Source of the DNA: Ruminococcus sp.
GTDB taxonomy: Bacteria; Bacillota; Clostridia; Oscillospirales; Acutalibacteraceae
Length of the DNA stretch: 64,000 bases
NCBI GenBank assembly: GCA_017411835.1
Contig: JAFQPG010000004.1
Location: 62,001-126,000, forward strand
Reading direction: 5' to 3'
This document shows, one piece after another, positions 1-6,714 of the stretch; position 1 is the first letter of the stretch; every line of letters starts with the position of its first letter. The notes under the pieces were generated by a model that saw only the letters and a list, made by a program, of their open reading frames with translations, made no database searches and was not told the DNA's origin. A program made the position numbers and the translations under genes.

Positions 1-144
1 GATTTTGCTACTGATACTTATGGCATCAGATTGTGCCACTATGCAACTGCAATGGTATATCTCTGCTATAAATTGAGATATATAGACCGACAAACTTATA
101 AACGATTAACTGATTATCTTGATATAAAAACTAAAAAGTGTTAA
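1..144 (+). CDS. C-terminal fragment of unknown protein (cut by window edge)
   Basis: An open frame enters from the left edge and runs 47 codons to a TAA at 142-144. The visible tail is rich in Tyr, Lys and Arg and ends in TKKC. It is followed at once by a terminator, so it is the last gene of an upstream unit of the mobile element. I do not recognise it. The start lies outside the window, so function and full length cannot be judged. Confidence 0.55.
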   Translation, partial: DFATDTYGIRLCHYATAMVYLCYKLRYIDRQTYKRLTDYLDIKTKKC

Positions 145-152
145 GAAAAAGT

Positions 153-180
153 CCGTAGCAAAAACTACGGATGTTTTTTT
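153..180 (+). terminator. Intrinsic terminator, CCGTAG stem
   Basis: CCGTAG (153-158) pairs with CTACGG (165-170) and is followed by a T-run (174-180). The same CCGTAG/CTACGG stem recurs at 3116, 3544 and 5105, always after a gene of the element. Confidence 0.8.
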
Positions 181-285
181 GCAAAAAAGCTATGAGCTAA
201 AACTTAAATCTAAATCACTTCTTACATACTTATATCGCAAAACAGCGAAACCGCTAAAGTGCGAAAAAATGAAAAGGAGAAAACT

Positions 286-783
286 ATGAGTATTAAAGAT
301 TTAGATGAAAAGGACAGCTTTCTTTTGTATTCCTCGTTTGATGAATTGTACTTCTCAGAACTTGATTTTCACGAAAAAGGAATTCTGATTGACTGTATCT
401 TTAAGTATGTAAAGGATGGCAGAATGAACTTTGAGGCACTTGAAAATGATAGAGCAATGAGAATTTCGTTCAGAGCAATAGTCGATGTAATTAATAGGAA
501 TAACAAAAAGTGGGACGAGAGCAAAGAGAGAAGACGAAACGCAGCTCGTAAAAGATGGGACAAAGAAAAGAATCTGGACACACGAACAATAGAAATGCCA
601 GGCGACAGCAGTTTAGTGATGACAGGCAATATAAACAATATGCCAAAAGATTACGAAGAGCTTAAATCACGAACCCAAATTGCTAACTACGAAGAGTTGA
701 GAAAACTTGTTGATTTCTGTAATTTCAATAAGTGGGAAGCACCCTTGGAAGAAATGCAATCATCTTATGAAGATACAATGTAG
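286..783 (+). CDS. DUF6291-type mobile-element protein
   Basis: A protein of 165 residues whose N-terminal half (KDSFLLYSSF, then FHEKGILIDCIFKYVKDG, then a basic KKWDESKERRRNAARKRW stretch) matches my memory of the DUF6291 family seen next to phage and ICE replication genes. Its biochemical role is unknown. I chose ATG 286 because AAAAGGAGA lies just upstream; the longer frame from GTG 259 would put the ribosome binding site inside the gene. The gene sits behind a leader (145-285) resembling those of two later cargo genes. The same frame continues past the stop as a low-complexity Thr/Tyr/Leu stretch broken by stops, so the 3' end may have decayed. Confidence 0.7.
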   Translation: MSIKDLDEKDSFLLYSSFDELYFSELDFHEKGILIDCIFKYVKDGRMNFEALENDRAMRISFRAIVDVINRNNKKWDESKERRRNAARKRWDKEKNLDTRTIEMPGDSSLVMTGNINNMPKDYEELKSRTQIANYEELRKLVDFCNFNKWEAPLEEMQSSYEDTM

Positions 784-992
784 TGCTATTTATAAATTGC
801 ATTGCATTTTATAGAATGTATTACAGAAATCACTCCCCCATATACATTGACAATATCATATACAAAGACATTTACATACACATTACCATTGGCAAGAACA
901 TAGACATTTTTCATTGACAATCACAGCAGGGTCTTTAAGGTGGAGTAATTGTATATGTGGTAAAGAAAACTCTAAGCATTCAAAGTTATAAG

Positions 993-1025
993 GCGACTGG
1001 ACTGAACCAGTCGCTTTTAATTTTG
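993..1025 (+). terminator. Strong hairpin, possible terminator
   Basis: GCGACTGG (993-1000) pairs with CCAGTCGC (1007-1014), followed by TTTTAATTTT. A nearly identical 22-mer in inverse orientation lies at 1239-1260, so this may also be one end of a 268-bp inverted-repeat unit. Confidence 0.6.
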
Positions 1026-1260
1026 TATAGGTTATTTTAAGAGTTTGCTTAGCACACTTTTTATGAATGTCGCTTAATGTTGTGTATGCACATCTGCATT
1101 AACCGTTCCTAGAAAAAAGACTTCTTTGGGGTGGTTATTGATGACATTTGGGTTGTCAGGTTATTGGCAACTTTCTGACAGCCACACGCTTACCGCCAGT
1201 GAAACGAAAATGCCTCACAAGGCATTACAGTGGCACGACCGACTGGCTCAGTCCAGTCGC
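993..1260. repeat. 268-bp segment flanked by inverted palindromic 22-mers
   Basis: The 22 bases at 993-1014 and the reverse complement of 1239-1260 agree at 20 positions. Each 22-mer is also self-complementary. The interior holds further stems (AATGCCT 1209-1215 with AGGCATT 1220-1226). This fits a small non-autonomous insertion or a structured RNA. No target-site duplication is obvious. Confidence 0.45.
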
Positions 1261-1311
1261 AATAATGAAACATATTCTTATAGTCAATTAATTTATTACA
1301 CAAATATATTG

Positions 1312-1340
1312 TTGAAACTTATCACTGTTAAAGGTATAAT
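1312..1340 (+). promoter_or_regulatory. Sigma-A promoter of the HEPN-like/TIR operon
   Basis: TTGAAA at 1312-1317, a 17-bp spacer and a perfect TATAAT at 1335-1340. The start codon of the HEPN-like gene follows 44 bp downstream. No second promoter is seen before the TIR gene. Confidence 0.75.
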
Positions 1341-1384
1341 TTTATAAGGATATATAACTAAAAAATCCAAACACGAGGTATATT

Positions 1385-2215
1385 ATGGATTTAGTAGAAT
1401 TAAGCAAAAAGTGGGTAGAAGTTACTGCATCAATAGACTTCGGTAAGATTAACGAAGCCCTTAATAATTTAGCAAAATACAATGCAATGTTTGTTGAACG
1501 ATATAATGCATTTGATAAATGGTGGCAAACAGCTGGTGCTAAAATAGTTGAAACTATTCAAAAAATTAACACCCCAGGTTATTCAGAAGAGAAGAAAAAA
1601 GAATTAGTGAAAAGTTATAAAAAGTGGGGCGAATACGCTTGGACCACAAATTCTATATTGAAATTCAACTATTTTTCTTCATTACCAAATTCATTAGAAG
1701 ATGCAGACAAGAGAATGGAAAAATACTGCACACTAGATAATGTAATTGATATAAAAAACAAGTTAATAGATAAAGGGGTTAATGTTGCTGATTTAGAAGA
1801 GGCTTTATTTAACTTTGAAAAAGGTAAATATAAATCTTGCACTCTAATTTTGTTTGCCTTAATTGACCATGAACTCATCTTAAAGGGGTTCAAACATCCG
1901 CCAAAAGAAAACCAGTTGGAGGGAGATTTTAAATTAGGATTTTCTGCTATCTGTGAATATAAAAAGCAAAATAAAAAGGATTATGATAAGAGTTTTCTCT
2001 TTTCTAACCTATATTTTTTAAATCTAATGGAAGCACTAATGACTTTATTTAAACCAACAGAAAACTTTACTAACGAACCTGATATAATTAATAGGAACTA
2101 TATCTCACACGGAATGAGCAATAGAGCTGTAACAAAAATTGATTGTTTTAAAGTTTGGTCGGCGTTATATAGTTTGGTAATACTATTGCCAGTCTTGGAA
2201 GATATAAAAGTATGA
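1385..2215 (+). CDS. HEPN-like protein, partner of a TIR protein
   Basis: A 276-residue, mostly helical, soluble protein. Seen: an N-terminal Trp/Lys-rich helical region (1-120), a middle segment LEEALFNFEKGKYKSCTLIL (137-156), and near the C-terminus INRNYISHG, giving R237-x4-H242. Known: Rx4-6H is the active-site motif of HEPN ribonucleases, and helical proteins with an N-R-x-x-x-x-HG ending are common in prokaryotic conflict loci. Inferred: an RNase-type effector or regulator. The start ATG follows CACGAGG and a good promoter. The next gene begins 21 bp after the stop with its own GGAG, so the two are co-transcribed. The exact family could not be assigned, and a non-nuclease role is possible. 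Confidence 0.6.
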   Translation: MDLVELSKKWVEVTASIDFGKINEALNNLAKYNAMFVERYNAFDKWWQTAGAKIVETIQKINTPGYSEEKKKELVKSYKKWGEYAWTTNSILKFNYFSSLPNSLEDADKRMEKYCTLDNVIDIKNKLIDKGVNVADLEEALFNFEKGKYKSCTLILFALIDHELILKGFKHPPKENQLEGDFKLGFSAICEYKKQNKKDYDKSFLFSNLYFLNLMEALMTLFKPTENFTNEPDIINRNYISHGMSNRAVTKIDCFKVWSALYSLVILLPVLEDIKV

Positions 2216-2236
2216 GTTGCAAAAGGAGAAAAAGAA

Positions 2237-3025
2237 ATGACAGAGAAAATATTCATAAGTTATAACCATAACGATGATGTTTTAGTTGATACTATAGCAA
2301 GAAGATTGGAATTGGAGTTTGGTAGAAACAATATCTTCTATGATGCGTGGTCAATACAACCAGGAGATAGCATAATCGGAAAAATGGATGAGGGTTTAAG
2401 TAGTTTTAGTACCTTCTTCTTTTTCGTTTCGAACAATAGTTTAAATAGTAAAATGGTTACACTAGAATGGCAAACTGCTCTAAATATAGCAACAAATAAC
2501 GGGTTGAAATTTGTTGCTGTAAGAATCGAAAACTGTTCTATTCCTCTTATTATTTCAGATAAACTTTATATTGATTTATATGGAAAAGGGTTAGACAGTG
2601 CCGTTGCTGAAATGAAGTGTATTGTTAAGTCTGAAAATACTTATGTGCCATTAGAAGAGGTAGAAAATCTTAAAGTTAGTTACAAACAAATAGATTGTAA
2701 TAAAGTTAGAATTACCGTGAGGGCAAATCTATACGCTGAAATAAACCCCACTCTTGCATTTGCTTGTAGCAACAGGTTTGAAGATTTTTCGACCTGTTTT
2801 AACATCAGTGACGGAGTTACTGTTAGTAATAAAGGGAGTATGATTACAGATACAGACCTCACTTTAAATATGCGTACTGTTCAACTTCAGAGACCTTTAC
2901 GACCAGGTTTTCCTTTTGTTTTTGAGGTAACCTTAACAGGTGTTAATCAATTAAACGATGTCGCAGTATATATCCTTAAAAATGCGGAAACAGGTGAATT
3001 TAACCAGTTGCCAGTTGAACATTAA
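2237..3025 (+). CDS. TIR-domain protein with C-terminal beta-rich domain
   Basis: 262 residues. Residues 1-128 are a TIR domain of the bacterial TIR_2 type: KIFISYN at 4-10, NIFYDAW at 32-38, the conserved GLSSFSTFFFFVS strand at 53-65, and LEW with E77 at the position of the catalytic NADase glutamate. Residues about 140-262 form a separate beta-rich domain (SYKQID, RITVRANLYAEI, FVFEVTLTGV) that I do not recognise. Known: bacterial TIR domains cleave NAD+ or make cyclic ADP-ribose signals during phage defence. Inferred: this is the enzyme or sensor of a two-gene module with the HEPN-like protein upstream. No transmembrane segment is seen. It is not a classical Thoeris ThsB pair because no SIR2 or SLOG partner is present. 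Confidence 0.75.
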   Translation: MTEKIFISYNHNDDVLVDTIARRLELEFGRNNIFYDAWSIQPGDSIIGKMDEGLSSFSTFFFFVSNNSLNSKMVTLEWQTALNIATNNGLKFVAVRIENCSIPLIISDKLYIDLYGKGLDSAVAEMKCIVKSENTYVPLEEVENLKVSYKQIDCNKVRITVRANLYAEINPTLAFACSNRFEDFSTCFNISDGVTVSNKGSMITDTDLTLNMRTVQLQRPLRPGFPFVFEVTLTGVNQLNDVAVYILKNAETGEFNQLPVEH

Positions 3026-3111
3026 CAATATAAATTAATATTTATAAAATTCAAAGTATTAGTGTCATACTTAATATGAATGAGAAAGGTTCCGAAACAT
3101 TTCCCTATCAT

Positions 3112-3280
3112 TCAAAAACCGTAGTTCTATTTTTAGAGCTACGGTTTATTTTTTTGCAAAAAAGTTATGAGGAAAAATCTTTTTTATTTTTTGTCTGTCA
3201 TTCTTATATTGCTTAACGGCGAAATCGCTTGGGTAATCTATATTATTAAACTCTAAAATCCCTGAGACGAAAAAGGAGAA
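3112..3280 (+). repeat. Cargo leader cassette, copy A
   Basis: About 170 bp: terminator hairpin, then TTTTGCAAAAAAG-TATGAG, a T-rich stretch, CTTATATTGC, the small stem GGCGAAATCGCT, and a GGAG site before the next gene. Copy B at 3539-3708 is almost identical with only scattered substitutions and single-base indels. A diverged third copy precedes the DUF6291 gene at 150-285. Confidence 0.85.
3116..3155 (+). terminator. Terminator after the TIR gene
   Basis: AAACCGTAG (3116-3124) pairs with CTACGGTTT (3139-3147), extended inside by TTCT/AGAG, then a T-run. It is the first part of the duplicated leader described at 3112-3280. Confidence 0.85.
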
Positions 3281-3286
3281 GCCTAG

Positions 3287-3526
3287 ATGAAAACTATATT
3301 TGAAATGAACAAAGCTGAATTAATAACTTTATTAAACAACGATATAGCGGAAATAAAAGGAGAATTTCAGTATAATAAAGAATTCAAAAAAGAACGTGAA
3401 GCTGATTTGTACCACTTAGAAAAAGAAATATTAGAAAAGCAAAAAAACAACACAGACACAAAAGACTTCTATTTAGAAAGAGCATATATGTTAGAAGAAT
3501 GGATAGCCTGGTATTGTCTTTGCTAA
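3287..3526 (+). CDS. Small charged helical protein of unknown function
   Basis: 79 residues, dominated by Glu, Lys and Leu and probably almost all helix or coiled coil (EFKKEREADLYHLEKEILEK), with a short aromatic end WIAWYCLC. AAAAGGAG stands ahead of the ATG. It is a single-gene unit isolated by a terminator on each side, framed by leader copies A and B. Such small cargo genes are common in mobile elements; antidote, anti-defence or regulatory roles are all possible and nothing in the sequence decides. Confidence 0.55.
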   Translation: MKTIFEMNKAELITLLNNDIAEIKGEFQYNKEFKKEREADLYHLEKEILEKQKNNTDTKDFYLERAYMLEEWIAWYCLC

Positions 3527-3538
3527 ACTATTCCACTA

Positions 3539-3708
3539 TTCAAAAACCGTAGTTCTATTTTTAGAGCTACGGTTTATTTTTTGCAAAAAAGATATGAGGA
3601 AAAATCTTTTTATTTTTTATCTGTCATTCTTATATTGCTTAACGGCGAAATCGCTTGGGTAATCTATATCATTTAAACTCTAAAATCCCTGAGTGCGAAG
3701 AAGGAGAA
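3539..3708 (+). repeat. Cargo leader cassette, copy B
   Basis: Near-identical to copy A at 3112-3280, including the terminator stem AAACCGTAG/CTACGGTTT (3544-3552 with 3567-3575), CTTATATTGCTTAACGGCG and the CCCTGAG box. The conservation of non-coding sequence between different genes points to a recent duplication or to a functional leader. Confidence 0.85.
3544..3582 (+). terminator. Terminator after the 79-residue gene
   Basis: The stem AAACCGTAG with CTACGGTTT plus inner TTCT/AGAG pairs is followed by TTATTTTTT. It is the second copy of the terminator at 3116. Confidence 0.85.
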
Positions 3709-3714
3709 AAAGTT

Positions 3715-3933
3715 ATGACTTTATCAGTAAAAATCAATAAGAAAACCAAACAAGCATTTGTTACAGACATTGAAAACGGAAATACTTGGAGTAAAAAAGA
3801 GTTGGAATATGTCATCGGTATCATTGAGAAAAACAATGCAATTTCAGAATACGGAGATACCTATCTAGCGTTAAAAGATGCATATTCAGCAATAATTTCA
3901 GCTGAAAATATAATGAATAGCAAAGGAGAATGA
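3715..3933 (+). CDS. Small hypothetical protein upstream of ArdC-like gene
   Basis: 72 residues from ATG 3715, chosen because AAGGAGAAAA lies just ahead; the longer TTG frame from 3655 reads into the leader repeat. The sequence (MTLSVKINKKTKQAFVTD, then helices) gives no family I know. It lies 3 bp before the ArdC-like gene and is probably co-translated with it, so an accessory role in antirestriction or transfer is plausible but unproven. Confidence 0.6.
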   Translation: MTLSVKINKKTKQAFVTDIENGNTWSKKELEYVIGIIEKNNAISEYGDTYLALKDAYSAIISAENIMNSKGE

Positions 3934-3936
3934 ATT

Positions 3937-4935
3937 ATGAAAACAAGCGTAGCAAGAATTATTACAGACACCATTCTTAAACGGATGGACAATGCAGAAA
4001 AAAACGGAGAAGTTTTTAGATGGGTTAAACCTTTTGCAGAGGGAGCTCCCGACAAAGCATACAGTTATGACACTCAACTTCCTTATAGGGGAATTAACCG
4101 CATTTTATTAGAAAATAATGAATACCTAACATTTAATAAGGTTCAAGAAATGAACCAGAAAAAGGATGCTACTGAATACCAAATTAGAAAAGGTGCGAAG
4201 GGCAATATAGTTTGCTATTACAACACTAGGTCGGTTCTTGATGAAGAAACAGGCGAGCCAAAATTAGACAAGAACGGCAACGAAATTAAAAAAGGGTTTT
4301 TGAAATACTACCACGTTTATAGTCGTGAAGATGTAATTAGAAAAGACAATGGAGAAAATCTTCCCTCACGGTTTAAGTTTAAACACTATACTCACGAAGA
4401 AGCAACAGAACAAATGCGCCTGAGTTTAGATAAGTTTAACCGTTTATTTAACTACTATTGCAAAAAATACGGAATTGAAATCGAGATTATTAAAGATGGC
4501 ACACAAGCATATTTTTCTCACGATATGAAAATCAGAGTGCCTGATATATCTAATTTTATTTCAATATATAACTATATACATACTATTGCTCACGAAATGG
4601 CACACAGCACAGGAATGTTTTTAGGAAGATTTGAAAAAGACAGTGTTTCAGATGTTAAAGAAACAATGCAAAATTACAGTAAAGAGGAATTGATAGCAGA
4701 GATTTCAGCAGAGATATTATGTGCTGAACTTCATATACCAGATGATGAAGAAACTCCTGACAATAGTGTTGCCTACATTCATAGTTGGTCTTCATATCTA
4801 AAAGATAGACCATCAGAGATTATCTCTGCTTCTGCAAAAGCAGAAAAGGCGTGTGAGTTAATTCTGGAATGTTTAAGAGAATTAGAAAAAGAAGAACAAG
4901 TCAATGAAAATATAAGTCAGGAGGAATGCAGATGA
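3937..4935 (+). CDS. ArdC-like antirestriction protein / zincin metallopeptidase
   Basis: 332 residues. The N-terminal half (YRGINRILL at 50-58, EYLTFNKVQEMN at 62-73, IRKGAKG at 83-89) fits the ssDNA-binding N-domain of ArdC/DUF1738 proteins. The C-terminal half holds a zincin motif HEMAH at 219-223 with downstream ELIAEISAE (251-259) supplying the likely third zinc ligand. Known: ArdC proteins protect incoming plasmid or ICE DNA from host restriction during conjugation. It forms a unit with a 72-residue gene upstream and a 54-residue gene overlapping its stop. Whether the peptidase is active cannot be seen from sequence. Family confidence is good; the precise role is inferred. Confidence 0.75.
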   Translation: MKTSVARIITDTILKRMDNAEKNGEVFRWVKPFAEGAPDKAYSYDTQLPYRGINRILLENNEYLTFNKVQEMNQKKDATEYQIRKGAKGNIVCYYNTRSVLDEETGEPKLDKNGNEIKKGFLKYYHVYSREDVIRKDNGENLPSRFKFKHYTHEEATEQMRLSLDKFNRLFNYYCKKYGIEIEIIKDGTQAYFSHDMKIRVPDISNFISIYNYIHTIAHEMAHSTGMFLGRFEKDSVSDVKETMQNYSKEELIAEISAEILCAELHIPDDEETPDNSVAYIHSWSSYLKDRPSEIISASAKAEKACELILECLRELEKEEQVNENISQEECR

Positions 4936-5096
4936 TTACCAAGTTAGAGAACCTACAAAAACTTAAAAACAGAAATATATTTGAAGAGATAAAAAACAAA
5001 GTATCTCCAATCAACGATACTACAAAAGCACCTGATATCAATTACAATAATATGGACTACACAGGAGTAGCTGATGATGTATTAAACGAAGATTGA
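4932..5096 (+). CDS. 54-residue protein translationally coupled to ArdC-like gene
   Basis: ATG 4932 overlaps the stop of the ArdC-like gene (ATGA), preceded by CAGGAGGAATGCAG, so it is very likely translated. The peptide begins MITKLENLQKLKNRNIFEEI and ends in an acidic DDVLNED tail. It has no family I recognise. The bidirectional terminator at 5105 follows. Small acidic partners of antirestriction proteins exist in conjugative elements, which is only a suggestion here. Confidence 0.6.
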   Translation: MITKLENLQKLKNRNIFEEIKNKVSPINDTTKAPDINYNNMDYTGVADDVLNED

Positions 5097-5103
5097 CAGA
5101 GAA

Positions 5104-5134
5104 AAAACCGTAGCAAATTTGCTACGGTTTTTTC
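5104..5134. terminator. Bidirectional terminator between convergent genes
   Basis: A near-perfect palindrome AAACCGTAGCAAA/TTTGCTACGGTTT (5105-5130), with A-run and T-run on the two sides. It serves the ArdC unit on the plus strand and the repressor gene on the minus strand. Confidence 0.9.
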
Positions 5135-5144
5135 TTATGCTCGT

Positions 5145-5738
5145 TTATTTTTTCAAAATGTATTCTAATGTTTCAAACGCATTGTAAATGTTTATTCTTA
5201 ACAACTCTATATTTTTATCAGAAATGATAATTTTCTTACCTTCTTCTTCGTAATAAATATAGTCAGAATCTAGTTTATTAAATATTTCAGCTTTTATTTT
5301 GTTAAGTTCGCATTCTGTTGGTAATTGCACTTCTTCAATAAAGCTATCTGAAACTGGATTGCTTGCTCGCAGAATTCTCTTCCACTTTTCATTATCATCG
5401 GGAAACATAACAAAACTATCTATATCATAGTCCAAAGCAAAAACAATTTTTGAAATTGTATCAAACCAAGGCAAAGTTTTATTTTCCCCGTTTTCTATTC
5501 GATATATCGTGCTTCTATCGACGTAGCATTTATCAGCAAGTGTAGTAATTTTTATGTTTTTTGATTTGCGAATAAACTTAATTCGGCTACCTAATATGTT
5601 GTTTTCTATACCCTTAGCTGTATTACACAGGTCATAAAAAGCTTTTAATTTTTCACTGCATATCTTTTTTTCTGATTTAGAGTAATCTCGTTCCTTGGTC
5701 TTTACTCGTTCTAAAAATCCTTTTTTACTAGTATTCAT
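5145..5738 (-). CDS. XRE-family transcriptional regulator of the element
   Basis: 197 residues. Residues about 48-105 form a Cro/C1-type helix-turn-helix (LGSRIKFIRKSKNI, LADKCYVDRSTIYRIENGE). The C-terminal 90 residues are helical and unassigned, perhaps for dimerisation or signal sensing. GGAGGG precedes the ATG. It is transcribed away from the early operon at 5982, with the 240-bp intergenic region holding three TGTTGCAT repeats, a layout typical of lysogeny or ICE-transfer switches. Inferred: represses the divergent operon and itself. Confidence 0.8.
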   Translation of the reverse strand: MNTSKKGFLERVKTKERDYSKSEKKICSEKLKAFYDLCNTAKGIENNILGSRIKFIRKSKNIKITTLADKCYVDRSTIYRIENGENKTLPWFDTISKIVFALDYDIDSFVMFPDDNEKWKRILRASNPVSDSFIEEVQLPTECELNKIKAEIFNKLDSDYIYYEEEGKKIIISDKNIELLRINIYNAFETLEYILKK

Positions 5739-5834
5739 CAGGATTCCCTCCGATTTAAGTAATGATTGTCAGTTTAAATTTTTGTATCCATAACACTATT
5801 ATATATTACTACATTTAACTCGTCAAGCACAAGA

Positions 5835-5893
5835 TGTTGCATATAGCCATATTTAGAATTATGTTGCATCTTATTTTCTTGATTTTGTTGCAT
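5835..5893. promoter_or_regulatory. Three direct TGTTGCAT repeats, candidate repressor operators
   Basis: TGTTGCAT occurs at 5835-5842, 5862-5869 and 5886-5893, each preceded by A or T, with 27- and 24-bp periods (roughly whole half-turns of helix). They lie between the XRE gene and the divergent operon starting at 5982. The 61-codon minus-strand frame across this region has no support. Confidence 0.6.
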
Positions 5894-5981
5894 TTCGGAG
5901 GTAATATACAACCAAAGCAAGAAATCAACTTGACCAATCGTTATGATTAAATGCTTCATTACATAGAAAGGAGGTTATTCA

Positions 5982-6272
5982 ATGAATAACCAAAAAATTA
6001 TCAGTAAGGAGAAAGAAAGATTAGTCAAATCTGGACTTCTCGCCGAAACAGACGAACTTCTCACCAAAAATGTTTGGCGAAAGAGAGGTAGCAAAGTGAA
6101 TAAGGGTGAAACACCTATCACTAAGCTTATCATTCACATCTATGCACCACACAACGTGTATGACGAGGATGGTAAATGTATCAAGGTTTGCAAGACTATA
6201 CCTGTCAAGGCAAACTTCTATAAAACGTCACAGGTATCACCAATTAAGAAAGGAGGACACCGATGTGCTTGA
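5982..6272 (+). CDS. Hypothetical mobile-element protein, first gene of divergent operon
   Basis: 96 residues, basic, starting with AAAGGAGG ahead of ATG 5982. The N-terminus (KIISKEKERLVKSGLLAETD) is helical; the rest (KLIIHIYAPHNVYDEDGKC, KVCKTIPVKANFYKTSQ) is beta-rich. No family is recognised. Being first behind the repressor-controlled promoter, it may be an early or transfer-related gene. Its last 8 bases overlap the GTG start of the next gene. Confidence 0.6.
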   Translation: MNNQKIISKEKERLVKSGLLAETDELLTKNVWRKRGSKVNKGETPITKLIIHIYAPHNVYDEDGKCIKVCKTIPVKANFYKTSQVSPIKKGGHRCA

Positions 6273-6627
6273 TAAGTTAATCTATCAGTGCAAATCAATA
6301 GATGATGTTTGCGAAAAACTCAAAAGCGGTGAATATGTTTTCACCTATGTAGAACTCAAAGATGGTAAAGGCATTAAGTATATCAATGCATATCATCAAT
6401 GCGACTATGGTCTGGAAGCGTTTAGTTTTGACCGTTACAGCAACAAGTTCCCTCTTGAGCTTCGTAGAGCTGACGTTCATTACTCAGGCAGCATTGATGA
6501 ATTGGATGCAAAAATTAAGGAGCATATTACAAAAAGATATAAGCAGTTTGATGCTTTTATCGTATGCGATACTCTTCTTGATTTGGAAAATATTCCTAAG
6601 CCGACAAGGTTTAAAGCATTTCTATAA
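6265..6627 (+). CDS. Hypothetical protein, GTG start, coupled to upstream gene
   Basis: 120 residues starting at GTG 6265, placed by AAAGGAGG 9 bp upstream; ATG 6263 runs into a stop after five codons, and the longer frame from 6106 reads through the previous gene. The protein is mixed alpha/beta (DKLIYQCKSIDDVCEKLKSG, then KGIKYINAYHQCDYGLEAF, then FDAFIVCDTLLDLENIPKP). No family is recognised. The 8-bp overlap implies translational coupling with the preceding gene. Confidence 0.6.
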   Translation: MLDKLIYQCKSIDDVCEKLKSGEYVFTYVELKDGKGIKYINAYHQCDYGLEAFSFDRYSNKFPLELRRADVHYSGSIDELDAKIKEHITKRYKQFDAFIVCDTLLDLENIPKPTRFKAFL

Positions 6628-6649
6628 GCAACACCCCGAAACATAACGA

Positions 6650-6677
6650 CAGAGGAACTGATTTATTAGTTCCTCTG
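6650..6677 (+). promoter_or_regulatory. 10-bp stem-loop between element genes
   Basis: CAGAGGAACT (6650-6659) pairs perfectly with AGTTCCTCTG (6668-6677), loop of 8. No T-run follows, so it is more likely an RNA-stabilising or processing hairpin than a terminator. Confidence 0.5.
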
Positions 6678-6714
6678 CCACAACATCAACAATTAACTTA
6701 AAGGAGACTTTATT

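Larger units (their letters stand above)
784..1384. other. Gene-free 600-bp leader region before the HEPN-like/TIR pair
   Basis: I see no convincing gene. Positions 839-925 hold CATTGACAAT-type repeats (845, 887, 912). Positions 993-1260 are bracketed by two palindromic 22-mers in inverted orientation. A 7-bp stem lies at 1209-1226, and the TGTCAG/CTGACA pair near 1160-1185 could form another. A clear sigma-A promoter at 1312-1340 serves the next gene. The 73-codon frame at 1126-1347 has no ribosome binding site and largely translates the palindromes. Confidence 0.6.

Noticed and set aside
1126..1347. 73-codon frame upstream of the HEPN-like gene
   Set aside because: No ribosome binding site, overlaps the inverted palindromes and the promoter of the next gene; the peptide looks like translated non-coding DNA.
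990..1384. Retron non-coding RNA
   Set aside because: No reverse transcriptase gene lies nearby, despite the stem-rich region.
1385..3025. Classical Thoeris system
   Set aside because: Only a TIR protein is present; the partner has no SIR2, SLOG or NAD-binding motif.
5774..5959. 61-codon minus-strand gene over the operator region
   Set aside because: It covers the TGTTGCAT repeats and the divergent promoter area and has no ribosome binding site.
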